24,280 bases of DNA from Frankiales bacterium (GCA_025464915.1 JAODNF010000094.1:1-24280); one strand, 5' to 3'. Positions 1 to 8,198 are shown, counted from the first letter of the stretch. Notes: a model not told the origin generated them from the letters alone. Translations and numbers: made by a program.

Positions 1-787
1 CTGCGGGCGCTCGGTCGGCCTGGTGCTCGGCGGAGGAGGTGCGCGTGGCTTCGCCCACCTCGGTGTGCTCGACGAGCTCGAGGCGGCCGGCGTGCAGGTC
101 GACCGGGTCGCCGGCACCAGCATGGGAGCCGTCATCGGCGCGCTCTACGCCAGCGGGGCCGACGCAGCGGCGACCGATGCGCAGGCCTACGAGAGCTTCG
201 TGCGCAACAACCCGCTCGGCGACTACACGCTGCCCTCCAAGAGCCTGCTCCGAGGACGCCGCACCGACAGCCTGCTCCGCGACGCCATGGGCGGCATGCT
301 CATCGAGGAGTCGCCACGCGAGTTCCGCTGCGTCAGCGTCGACCTGCTTCAGCGACGCAGAGTCGTGCACCGCAGCGGTCCGCTCGCGGATGCGATGGCC
401 TGCTCGCTGCGACTGCCCGGCATCTACCCGCCGTACGAGTACGGCGGCGCGCTGCACGTCGACGGCGGTGTTCTCGACAACCTGCCTGTCAGCACGCTCG
501 CTCGCTCCGAGGGTCCGATCCTTGCCGTCGCCATCGGCTTCGCGGGCCGGGGGGCTGCCGCCACGTCGCTCAAGGTGCCGTCGCTCGGCGACACCCTGAT
601 CCGCACGATGACGATGGGCAGCGGCGACGCGGCGGAGGAGGCCATGGCGATGGCGGACCTGGTGCTGCGTCCCGACGCCACCGGCGTGGGCCTGACCGAG
701 TGGCACCAGATCGACCGGATGCGCGAGTCAGGACGCGAGACGACCCGGGCGGCGATCGAGCAGATCGCGGCCGTCCTCGCGCGATGA
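1..787 (+). CDS. Patatin/NTE-like phospholipase, C-terminal part (5' end outside window)
   Basis: A serine esterase of the patatin-like family, expected to hydrolyse (lyso)phospholipids with a Ser-Asp dyad. Seen: oxyanion-hole loop GGGGARG (bases 29-49), nucleophile elbow GTSMG with its Ser codon at 119-121, and the DGG motif with catalytic Asp at 461-463. The frame is open to the left edge (reading CGRSVGLVLGGGG), so the GTG at 23 is internal and the gene begins before the window. Bacterial NTE-type proteins with this entry sequence often carry cyclic-nucleotide-binding domains before the patatin domain; that half is not visible here, so its presence is inference. The stop overlaps the next ATG (ATGA, 784-787), indicating translational coupling with the MBL-fold gene and membership of the cyclase operon. 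Function of the visible domain is fairly sure; its substrate is unknown. Confidence 0.88.
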   Translation, partial: CGRSVGLVLGGGGARGFAHLGVLDELEAAGVQVDRVAGTSMGAVIGALYASGADAAATDAQAYESFVRNNPLGDYTLPSKSLLRGRRTDSLLRDAMGGMLIEESPREFRCVSVDLLQRRRVVHRSGPLADAMACSLRLPGIYPPYEYGGALHVDGGVLDNLPVSTLARSEGPILAVAIGFAGRGAAATSLKVPSLGDTLIRTMTMGSGDAAEEAMAMADLVLRPDATGVGLTEWHQIDRMRESGRETTRAAIEQIAAVLAR

Positions 788-1707
788 GGGTCACCTTCTG
801 CGGCGTCCGCGGCTCCACCCCCGCACCCGGTCCGGACTTCACCCGCTACGGCGGCCAGACCTCCTGCGTCGCGCTGTCGCACGACGGTGCCGTCCCCTCC
901 CTCGTGCTCGACGCCGGCACCGGCCTGAACGCTGTCACGCCGCTCCTCCAGGGAGCACCCTTCGCCGGCTCGATCCTGCTCAGCCACCTGCACTGGGACC
1001 ACACGCACGGGATGCCCTTCTTCGCCGGCGGCGCGGCCGCCGGGTCCCGCGTCGACGTGCGGATCCCCGACCAGGGCAGCGATGCCGAGGCCGTGCTCGA
1101 GAAGTGCTTCTCCCCGCCGCACTTCCCGATCGTGCCGTCACAGCTCGGACCCGGGTGGTCCTTCGGCGGGCTCGAGGAAGGGGACTGCTCGCTCGAGGGC
1201 TTCACCGTCCTGGCACTCGAGATCCCCCACAAGGGCGGACGCACCTACGGCTACCGCGTCAGCGCCGGCGGCTGCTCCGTCGCCTACCTGCCCGACCACA
1301 GCCCGACCTCCCTGGGACCAGGACCCGACGGGCTGGGCGAGAGGCACGCGGCCGCTCTCGCGCTGGCCGACGGCGTCGACCTGCTCATCACCGACGCCCA
1401 GCACACCGCCTCGCAGTTCCCCGCCCTCGAGTTCCTCGGCCACGCCACCGTCGAATACGACGTCGAGCTCGCTCGGGAGGCCGGCGCCAAGGCGCTCGCC
1501 CTCTTCCACCACGCACCGTCCCGGACCGACGAGGAGGTCGACGAGATCGCCTTGCTGGCAGGCGATCTCGCGGGTTCAGCCGTGGCGGTTCTCGCGGCCA
1601 GTGAGGGCCTGACGCTTGACCTCGCGCTCGGCCTGCCGTTCATCCCGATGCCCCGACACGAACCACGAAGCGGAGACGCCCATGTCGCAGCAGTGCACCA
1701 GCTGTAG
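784..1707 (+). CDS. MBL-fold metallo-hydrolase (RGSTP type), possible cyclic phosphodiesterase
   Basis: A 307-residue metallo-beta-lactamase-fold hydrolase. Seen: the opening CGVRGSTPAPG typical of the tRNase Z/phosphodiesterase-like branch, the metal site HLHWDH (H68, H70, D72, H73), and further candidate ligands H149 (IPHKGG), D171 (YLPDH) and H242/H243 (FHHAPS). There is no signal peptide, so it should be cytosolic. Start chosen at the ATG overlapping the upstream stop; an upstream in-frame start at 700 would overlap the patatin domain by 88 bp. It overlaps the cyclase gene by 26 bp. Class II cyclic-nucleotide phosphodiesterases belong to this fold, and the position between a cyclase and a patatin gene makes cNMP hydrolysis an attractive role. 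That role is inference; a phosphodiester or lactone substrate of another kind is equally compatible with the motifs. Confidence 0.85.
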   Translation: MRVTFCGVRGSTPAPGPDFTRYGGQTSCVALSHDGAVPSLVLDAGTGLNAVTPLLQGAPFAGSILLSHLHWDHTHGMPFFAGGAAAGSRVDVRIPDQGSDAEAVLEKCFSPPHFPIVPSQLGPGWSFGGLEEGDCSLEGFTVLALEIPHKGGRTYGYRVSAGGCSVAYLPDHSPTSLGPGPDGLGERHAAALALADGVDLLITDAQHTASQFPALEFLGHATVEYDVELAREAGAKALALFHHAPSRTDEEVDEIALLAGDLAGSAVAVLAASEGLTLDLALGLPFIPMPRHEPRSGDAHVAAVHQL

Positions 1708-4700
1708 CGCCGACAGCCCGGACGGGGCGAAGTTCTGCCTCGAGTGCGGCTCCGCGTTCGCGCGGGCCTGCCCGTCCTGCGGGCACCCCGCCGGCGGCGG
1801 CAAGTTCTGCGGCGAGTGCGGCTCTGCGCTGGCCGGCGCGGTCCCCGCACCTCGGGCGGCAGCCGTCCCCTCCGACAGCCCGGTCTCGGAACGACGCACG
1901 ACGTCGGTGCTCTTCGGCGACCTGGTGTCCTTCACGACGCTGTCGGAGTCGCGTGACCCCGAGGAGGTCCGCGAGCTGCTGTCGTCGTACTTCGCCGTGG
2001 CTCGCACAGTCGTCGGTCGCTACGGCGGCACGATCGAGAAGTTCATCGGCGACGCCGTGATGGCGGTCTGGGGTGTGCCGGTCGCGCACGAGGACGACGC
2101 CGAGCGCGCTGTCCGCGCCGGGCTCGACCTCGTGGCGGAAGTGGCCGCCCTCGGCGAGTCCGTGGGTGCTCCGGGCCTCGCCATGCGCGTCGGGGTCGTC
2201 ACCGGATCCGTCGCCGTCACGCTGGGTGCGACCAACGAGGGCATGGTCGCCGGCGACGCGGTCAACACGGCGGCGCGGGTGCAGTCGGCCGCCGAGCCGA
2301 ACACGGTGTGGGTCGACAGCGAGACCCGCGGCCTGACCGCGGCGGCCATCGCCTTCAGCGACATGGGCGAGCACGAGCTCAAGGGCAAGGCCGAACCGGC
2401 CCGGCTGTTCCGCGCCGACACCGTGGTCGCGGCGATCGGCGGCGCGCAGCGGGTCGACGGCCTCGAGGCGCCGATGACCGGGCGCGACAGCGAGCTGCGC
2501 CAGCTGAAGGAGCTCTTCCACGCCACCGTCGATGACGGGCGCGGTCGCATCGTCCTCGTCACCGGTGTTGCCGGCATCGGCAAGAGCCGGCTGGGGTGGG
2601 AGTTCGAGAAGTACACGGACGGCCTCACGCAGGACAACTGGTGGCACCGTGGCCGCTGTCTGTCGTACGGCGACGGCGTCGCGTTCTGGGCCTTCGCCGA
2701 GATGGTCCGCTCGCGGCTAGGACTGCTGGAGAGCGACGACCGCGCAGCGATCGACCAGAAGGTGCGCGAGGGCGTGCAGGCCGTCGCCGCCAACGCGGAC
2801 GAGGCCGAGTGGCTCATCCCCCGAGTCGCCGCCCTGCTCAGCGGCGGCGACAAGGCCCAGGGCTTCGACCGCACCGACCTGTTCGCCTCCTGGACGACGT
2901 ACCTCGAAAGGGTGGCGAACGGCGACTCCCTGGTGCTGCTGTTCGAGGACACCCAGCACGCCGATGCCGGCCTGCTCGACCTCATCGAGCACCTGCTCGA
3001 GACCAGCCGCGCCAAGCTCTTCGTGGTCGTCCTGACCCGGCCAGAGCTCCTTGAGGTTCGCCCGTCGCTCGCCTCCGGTCGGCGCTCCACAGTCTTCAGC
3101 CTGGATCCGCTCGACGACCCGGCCATGACGACGCTGGTCGACGCTCTCGTGGGTGACCTCCCGAGCCGCGCGCGCACGGCGCTGGTGGCCCGCTCCGAGG
3201 GCGTCCCCCTCTACGCCGTCGAGACCGTCCGCTCCCTCATCGACCGTGACGCCGTGCAGGCCCGCGACGGGCGGTACGCCTACGTCGACCAGGACGGGAG
3301 CAAGGTCGACCTCGACCAGCTCGCCGCACCCATCTCCCTTCACACGCTGGTGGCTGCACGGCTCGACGCCTTGACTCCGATCGAGCGCCGCACGGTGCAG
3401 GACGCCAGCGTGCTCGGGCTCTCGTTCCGGCAGGGCGGTCTGATGAAGCTGTCCGACGTCAGCGGCTTCGACCTCGACACTGCCCTCGCCGGCTTGGTGC
3501 GCAAGGGCGTCATCGAGACGCAGACCGACCCGCGCTCCCCCGAGCTCGGCAGCTTCCGGTTCCTGCAGGCCATCGTCCGCGAGGTCGCCTACAGCACCCT
3601 GGCTCGCAAGGACCGGCGCACCCGCCACCTCGCCGCCGCTGACCACCTCGAGAGCGAGGGCGAGGAGTTCAGCGACGCCGTCTCGGGCATCATCGCCCAG
3701 CACCTGCTGGACGCTCTCGAGGCCAGCAGCGCCAGCGACCCGGACCGCAGTCCGATCGCTGCCCGGGCTCGTGACCTGCTGGGCAACGCCGCTGAGCGCG
3801 CTGAGGCGCTGGGGTCGCCCGCGGAGGCGCTGCGGTGCTGCCTGTCCGCGCTGCAGCTCGAGGCCGAGGGGGAGGTCTCGGCAAAGCTCCGCCTCCGCGC
3901 CGCCCGCAACGCCGTGCTGGCCGGTCAGACCGCGCTCGGCTACGACCTCGCTCAGCAGTGCCGGGACGAGTTTCTCGCGCTGGGCAGTGCCCTCGAAGCG
4001 GGAGCGGCCTCCGCCGTTCACGGCCAAGCGCTGGTCGAGCTCGGGCGGCACTCCGAGGCGCTCTCCGTCGTGGGTCCGGTCCTGGAGCAGGTGGCGGACC
4101 TCCCCGGCAGCGAGGCGGTCCAGCTGCTGCTGATGCGTCCCTACGGCACCGCGCTGCGCAACGGGGGCGACACCGACAAGAGCGTCGAGCTGGCGGTCCG
4201 ACAGATGGGTCTCGCCGAGACCACTGCCGACCCGACGGCGATCGCCAACGGCCTCAACGGTCTCGCCATCGCTCTCATCGACCGCGGGTCACCGACGGCG
4301 TACAAGACACTCCTGCAAGGCGCGGTCGCGATCTCCCGTGAGCACCACCTGACCGACCGCCTCGGGCGCTCACTCGCGAACCTCCTCGGCGGGACGTACG
4401 CCGACGACCTCACGGCCGCAGCCCAGATCGCGATCGAGGCCCTGGAGGTGTCTCGGCAGGTCGGCGACAACGCGATCCTGGAGCTCGCGACGGTCAACGC
4501 CTCCTACCTGTGCCTGCTCACCGGCGACTGGGACGCCCTGGTGTCGGGCACGACCGAGATGCTCGAGCACAACGGGACGCTGGTCGGTGCGCTCGAGGTC
4601 TTGCGGGGCCTCAGCCTGGTGGCCCGCGGCCTCCCGCTGACGCCGCGTGCGTTCGACAGCACCGACGACGACCTCGAGACGAACTGCCAGCGGCTGTTCG

Positions 4701-5200
4701 AGGCGATGGTCCTGCGTGACCAAGGCGACCTCAACGGGGCAGCGGCACTGGCCGCGTCGGGCCTCCGGTTGGCCTACGGCGGCGGCGACGTGATGGACGA
4801 CTTCGAGGTCTTCGCCGTTCCCGCGATCGAGATGCAGCTGGACGCGGGCGCTCTGGACGAAGCCGAGGGCCTGCTCGCTCTCGCGGCCCCGCTGCGCGGG
4901 AGCAGGGCCAGCAAGCTGTTGCAGTGCCAGCTGCCGCGACTTCGCGGGATGCTGCTCGCGGCGCGCGGTGAGGACCCTGAGCCCGAGCTCCGCACCGCCG
5001 AGAGCAGGTTCGCGGACTTCGGGGCGTTGTTCTACCTGGCGCGGACCCGTCTTGACCTCGGTCACTGGCTCGTCGAGCAGGGCCGGCACCAGGAAGCTGG
5101 GCCGCTGCTGACTCAGGCTCGTGAGGTGTTCGAGCGGCTGAGTGCCGCACCGTCCCTGGCGGAGCTGGACGCGCTGACGCCCCAGCTGGTGCAGGTGTGA
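1682..5200 (+). CDS. Class III nucleotidyl cyclase with double zinc ribbon, P-loop ATPase and helical-repeat region
   Basis: A 1172-residue soluble cyclase predicted to make cAMP. Domains: two CxxC-type zinc ribbons (about 5-47); cyclase homology domain (about 72-245) with metal-binding D80 and D124, adenine-contacting K120, and transition-state N195 and R199; STAND/AAA-type ATPase with Walker A GVAGIGKS (295-302) and Walker B LVLLFED (417-423); then about 500 residues of Ala/Leu-rich helical repeats resembling TPRs. No C-terminal LuxR helix-turn-helix is present, unlike some mycobacterial cyclase-ATPase proteins. The position that is usually Asp or Thr seven residues before N195 is Met188, so nucleotide specificity is not certain. 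Architecture recalls soluble adenylyl cyclase (ADCY10). Start ATG 1682 is supported by GGAG at 1672-1675 with a 6-nt spacer. Its stop overlaps the next GTG (GTGA). Confidence 0.92.
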   Translation: MSQQCTSCSADSPDGAKFCLECGSAFARACPSCGHPAGGGKFCGECGSALAGAVPAPRAAAVPSDSPVSERRTTSVLFGDLVSFTTLSESRDPEEVRELLSSYFAVARTVVGRYGGTIEKFIGDAVMAVWGVPVAHEDDAERAVRAGLDLVAEVAALGESVGAPGLAMRVGVVTGSVAVTLGATNEGMVAGDAVNTAARVQSAAEPNTVWVDSETRGLTAAAIAFSDMGEHELKGKAEPARLFRADTVVAAIGGAQRVDGLEAPMTGRDSELRQLKELFHATVDDGRGRIVLVTGVAGIGKSRLGWEFEKYTDGLTQDNWWHRGRCLSYGDGVAFWAFAEMVRSRLGLLESDDRAAIDQKVREGVQAVAANADEAEWLIPRVAALLSGGDKAQGFDRTDLFASWTTYLERVANGDSLVLLFEDTQHADAGLLDLIEHLLETSRAKLFVVVLTRPELLEVRPSLASGRRSTVFSLDPLDDPAMTTLVDALVGDLPSRARTALVARSEGVPLYAVETVRSLIDRDAVQARDGRYAYVDQDGSKVDLDQLAAPISLHTLVAARLDALTPIERRTVQDASVLGLSFRQGGLMKLSDVSGFDLDTALAGLVRKGVIETQTDPRSPELGSFRFLQAIVREVAYSTLARKDRRTRHLAAADHLESEGEEFSDAVSGIIAQHLLDALEASSASDPDRSPIAARARDLLGNAAERAEALGSPAEALRCCLSALQLEAEGEVSAKLRLRAARNAVLAGQTALGYDLAQQCRDEFLALGSALEAGAASAVHGQALVELGRHSEALSVVGPVLEQVADLPGSEAVQLLLMRPYGTALRNGGDTDKSVELAVRQMGLAETTADPTAIANGLNGLAIALIDRGSPTAYKTLLQGAVAISREHHLTDRLGRSLANLLGGTYADDLTAAAQIAIEALEVSRQVGDNAILELATVNASYLCLLTGDWDALVSGTTEMLEHNGTLVGALEVLRGLSLVARGLPLTPRAFDSTDDDLETNCQRLFEAMVLRDQGDLNGAAALAASGLRLAYGGGDVMDDFEVFAVPAIEMQLDAGALDEAEGLLALAAPLRGSRASKLLQCQLPRLRGMLLAARGEDPEPELRTAESRFADFGALFYLARTRLDLGHWLVEQGRHQEAGPLLTQAREVFERLSAAPSLAELDALTPQLVQV

Positions 5201-6888
5201 GCGAAGGACGTGCTCGCTACCGCGATGCCCTGGCCAGCAAGGACTACCGGCTGCTGGTGACGGCCTTCGTCGCCGACCAGCTCGGCACGTGGGCCTACAA
5301 CGTGGTGCTGATCGCGTACGTCTTCGAGCGCACGCACTCGGCGACCTACCTGACCGTGGCCGGCGTGGTCCGCTTCACCCCCGGCCTGCTGCTCTCGCCG
5401 TATGCCGGCGTGCTCGCCGACCGCTTCGAGCGCACGAAGGTGATGCTGGCCGGTGCCCTCGCTGCGTTTGCCGCGATGACCTGCCTGGCCTTCACGGTCG
5501 CGCAGAACGGTCCGGTGCCGGTGCTGCTCGTCTTCTCGTTCCTGTCCGCCTGCGCCGCGACGCTGAACCGGCCGGCCGCGTCCGCTCTCACGCCGGACAT
5601 CGTGAGCGAGAAGGACCTCGGGGCTGCCAACGCGCTGACCGCCATGCTCGAGAACCTCATGGTCGTCCTCGGCCCGGCTCTCGGCGGCTTGTTCCTCGTC
5701 ACGGGTACGCCCGCTCTGGGCATCGAAGCCAACGCCCTGAGCTTCCTCGTGTCGGCCCAGCTGGTCTACCGCATCACCTCGCGCAGCCGCGGTGAGGTCG
5801 TCGAGGTGGAGGAGACACCGCTGCAGGTCCTCACCAGCGGCGCCCGCGCGCTGCTCGCGCAACCGGTCGCCCTGACGCTGGTGCTCTTCTGCTGCCTGGA
5901 CACCGTGGTGTTCGGCTTCAGCACGGTGCTGTTCATCCCGATGAGCGAGCGGTTCGGCACCGGGTCCGAGGGCTACAGCTACCTGCTCATCGGCAGCGCC
6001 GTGGGTGGTGTCCTCGTCGCCGGCCTCGTCAACCGCCTGTCGGGCGCAAGCCGGCTCGCGCCGATCATCCTCGGCGGCATGCTGCTGCTCGCACTTCCCT
6101 TTGCTGCCACCACTCTCACCCACAGCCGGTACGTCGGGTTCGCCCTGCAGGTGGTGGCGGGCGCAGGCATGGTCGCTGTCGACGTGCTGGCGATCACCGC
6201 CCTGCAGCGAGACGTCCCGAAGGCCTCGCTCGGTCGGGTGTTCGGCGTCTTCGAGGCGCTCATCCCCGGCTCCTGCATCATCGGCAGCGTCATCGCCGCA
6301 CCGCTCCTGGAGTCCTTCGGGCTGACGACCACGCTGCTGATCGTTGGCTTCGGGATCTCCGGCGTCTCGGTCCTCACGCTGCCGCCGGTTCTGCGGGCGG
6401 ACCGCAGCTCCGCCCTGGTCGCGTCCCAGCTGCGGCCGCGTGTAGCTCTGCTCGAGGTGCTCGACCTGTTCGCCGCGATCGGACGGCCCTCCCTGGAACG
6501 GCTGGCGGCCAGTGTCGAGGTCGTCGAGCTCGAGGCGGACGAGGTCGTCGTTCACGAAGGCGACAGCGCCGATGCGCTCTGGGTGCTTGTCTCGGGCGAG
6601 GCCGCCGTCTCGGCCAAGGGCGAGGGCGAGCGGGCGAAGCGGTTGCGGACCCTTGGTCCGCGCAGCTACTTCGGCGAGATCGGCCTGCTCCGCGGGCTGC
6701 CTCGCACCGCGACCGTCCGCACCCTCGAGCCCGCCGTTCTCTGGCGCATTCCGGGCGAGGACTTCCTCGCAGCCGTCGAGGTCGGGAAGGCCAGCGCCAG
6801 CCTGCAGACCGGCGTGGCGACCCGGCTCGCCCGCTCGCACCCGCGGCTGGCCGCCGAGCCGCTGCCCGTCCTCGCACTCGCCACCTGA
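5197..6888 (+). CDS. MFS transporter fused to C-terminal cyclic-nucleotide-binding domain
   Basis: A 563-residue membrane protein. Residues about 15-400 form a DHA3-like major facilitator domain with about 12 hydrophobic segments and the inter-helix motif GVLADRFERTK. Residues about 420-545 form a CRP-type cyclic-nucleotide-binding domain whose phosphate-binding cassette reads FGEIGLLRGLPRTATV, with the ribose-contacting Glu (E494) and phosphate-contacting Arg (R503) both intact, so ligand binding is likely. The GTG start overlaps the cyclase stop (GTGA), giving strict co-expression with the enzyme that would make the ligand. Transport would thus be gated by the cyclic nucleotide (inference). 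Known relatives: from memory, mycobacterial proteins such as Rv3239c and Rv3728 join an MFS half to cNMP-binding and patatin halves. Here those modules sit in separate genes of one operon. The transported substrate is unknown. Confidence 0.9.
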   Translation: MSEGRARYRDALASKDYRLLVTAFVADQLGTWAYNVVLIAYVFERTHSATYLTVAGVVRFTPGLLLSPYAGVLADRFERTKVMLAGALAAFAAMTCLAFTVAQNGPVPVLLVFSFLSACAATLNRPAASALTPDIVSEKDLGAANALTAMLENLMVVLGPALGGLFLVTGTPALGIEANALSFLVSAQLVYRITSRSRGEVVEVEETPLQVLTSGARALLAQPVALTLVLFCCLDTVVFGFSTVLFIPMSERFGTGSEGYSYLLIGSAVGGVLVAGLVNRLSGASRLAPIILGGMLLLALPFAATTLTHSRYVGFALQVVAGAGMVAVDVLAITALQRDVPKASLGRVFGVFEALIPGSCIIGSVIAAPLLESFGLTTTLLIVGFGISGVSVLTLPPVLRADRSSALVASQLRPRVALLEVLDLFAAIGRPSLERLAASVEVVELEADEVVVHEGDSADALWVLVSGEAAVSAKGEGERAKRLRTLGPRSYFGEIGLLRGLPRTATVRTLEPAVLWRIPGEDFLAAVEVGKASASLQTGVATRLARSHPRLAAEPLPVLALAT

Positions 6889-6903
6889 TCGCGAGCCAGG
6901 CCC

Positions 6904-6935
6904 GGTCCTGCCCACGGGGGGACCCAGGCAGGACC
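6904..6935 (+). terminator. Hairpin after the cyclic-nucleotide operon
   Basis: A perfect 9-bp stem (6904-6912 GGTCCTGCC with 6927-6935 GGCAGGACC) encloses a 14-nt loop, 15 bp after the stop of the MFS-cNMP gene. There is no U-run, which is usual for actinobacterial terminators, so function as a terminator is likely but not proven. Confidence 0.55.
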
Positions 6936-6965
6936 TGCTGACGCCACGCGGCACGGCACCGCGAA

Positions 6966-6992
6966 GGTGTGATGACAGCAGCGCTGGGGTAA
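6966..6992 (+). promoter_or_regulatory. Possible sigma-B/F-type promoter for the heptad-repeat gene
   Basis: GGTGT (6966-6970), a 16-bp spacer and GGGTAA (6987-6992) resemble the actinobacterial general-stress sigma consensus (GGWWT or GNNT, 14-17 bp, GGGTA). It lies 60 bp before the ATG at 7053. The fit was made by eye and short matches occur by chance. Confidence 0.35.
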
Positions 6993-7052
6993 GACGCGGC
7001 TGTCCCGACCAGGACCTCGCCCCCCTGACCCGGAGAAGTGGAGCTGACACCC

Positions 7053-7565
7053 ATGAGCAGGAGCGCTGAAGAGCGCGAGCAGGAACTGTCAGGTCGCGAG
7101 CAGGCAGCCACCGAACGCGACCACCTGGCTGACCTGCGCGATGCCGCGGCCGACCGGCGGGACCACGAGGCCGACGACCGGGACCGGTTGAGCACCGAGA
7201 GCGACGCCACGGTGCGGCAGGTGCTGCACGGGGCCGACGAGCGGGACCAGGCGGCGTCGCTGCGGGACCAGGCGGCCCGTGCGCTGGACGCCGAGGCGGA
7301 GCAGCAGGCAATGACGGCCGAGAGGGCCGCCCTGCGACGAGCGCACAGCGAGACCGACCGCGACTGGTCGGCGCGTGACCGCGATGCCGCCGCCGCCGAC
7401 CGGCTGGCCCTGGTCGAGGCCAGGAAGGCCGTCGTGGCGCGTCGCGACGCGGCCGGGGAGCAGCGGCAGAGCGCCGCGCTCGACCGGGCAGAGAGCGGGC
7501 TGGACCGCCTCGACGCGAAGCACGACCGGGAGGCCGCACCCCGTCCGGACGTGTCAGCGCCCTGA
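7053..7565 (+). CDS. Arg-Asp heptad-repeat helical protein of unknown function
   Basis: A 170-residue, extremely hydrophilic, probably all-helical protein with no signal peptide, membrane segment or Cys. Arginine falls at exact seven-residue spacing, usually followed by Asp or Glu: residues 8, 15, 22, 29, 36, 43, 64 and 71 in one register, then 103, 110, 117, 124, 131, 138, 145, 152 and 159 in a second register shifted by four. The typical unit is RDxxADx. Ala and Leu cluster at the +3/+4 positions, which suggests a coiled coil with a small-residue core or a long charged single helix. Similar RD repeats occur, from memory, as N-terminal regions of some actinobacterial signalling proteins; here there is no second domain. 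ATG 7053 is preferred over GTG 7038 because GGAG at 7040-7043 lies 9 nt upstream of it, whereas the GTG has only a 2-nt spacer. The 3' end overlaps the convergent TetR gene by 12 bp. Confidence 0.8.
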   Translation: MSRSAEEREQELSGREQAATERDHLADLRDAAADRRDHEADDRDRLSTESDATVRQVLHGADERDQAASLRDQAARALDAEAEQQAMTAERAALRRAHSETDRDWSARDRDAAAADRLALVEARKAVVARRDAAGEQRQSAALDRAESGLDRLDAKHDREAAPRPDVSAP

Positions 7566-8198
7566 GCCTGCTCGCTCTCCGGATGCGACCGCCGCTCGCG
7601 CGGCTGACGGTTCCTCGCCGTCCAGCGCGGCGCGCAGCAGCGCTCGGGTCGCCCAGTGCTGGGCCTGCTCGACCTGATCGTCCTCGAGGCCGCAGATGTC
7701 GCGCAGGACGATGAGGGCCTCGATGCCGAGCACGACGGCGAGGCCCTGCACCAGGTGCTCGAGGGTCGCCCCGTCCAGCGTCTCGCGAAGCGGCGCGACG
7801 GCCAGCTCGACGTACTCCAGCCGGCGGGAGGGCCGCGGCGGGACACCGGGCTCGACCTGCCCCTTGTCCACCGTGAAGCGGATCATCTGACGCAGCTGCG
7901 GCTCGTTGTCGAGGGTCAGCCGGTGCATGGCGCCGACCAGTCGCTCGACGCGTTCGCGCACATCGGCGTCGGGCCCACCCGCCTCGATCTGCTGCTCGAC
8001 GTCGGAGCGCAACGACTCCAGTGCGGCCTCCGTCATCAGCTGCTCGGCACTGGTGAAGTAGCGGTAGGCAGTCCGGCGGGACACCTCGGCCGCGTCCGCG
8101 ACCTCCGCCACCGAGGGACGGGCGCCGCCGGCCATCAGCCTGCGCGCCGCCTCGACCAGCGCTTGCCGGGTGCGCCGCTTCTGGCTGTCGCGGCTCAT
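7554..8198 (-). CDS. TetR-family transcriptional regulator
   Basis: A 214-residue regulator. The N-terminal helix-turn-helix (about 28-52) contains VAEVADAAEVSRRTAYRYF, the TetR signature with the recognition-helix YRYF ending; the rest is an all-helical ligand/dimer domain of normal length. It is transcribed divergently from the cupin gene across an 85-bp gap holding palindromes, so it probably represses the cupin promoter and its own (inference). A GAGG sequence lies 9 nt before its ATG. The effector ligand cannot be predicted. The 3' end overlaps the heptad-repeat gene by 12 bp, tail to tail. Confidence 0.9.
   Translation of the reverse strand: MSRDSQKRRTRQALVEAARRLMAGGARPSVAEVADAAEVSRRTAYRYFTSAEQLMTEAALESLRSDVEQQIEAGGPDADVRERVERLVGAMHRLTLDNEPQLRQMIRFTVDKGQVEPGVPPRPSRRLEYVELAVAPLRETLDGATLEHLVQGLAVVLGIEALIVLRDICGLEDDQVEQAQHWATRALLRAALDGEEPSAARAAVASGERAGSGR

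Noticed and set aside
5113..7539. 808-codon minus-strand open frame opposite the MFS-cNMP and heptad-repeat genes
   Set aside because: Arg/Pro/Gly-rich translation with no domain signal, crosses two well-supported plus-strand genes and an intergenic hairpin; a typical high-GC antisense shadow.
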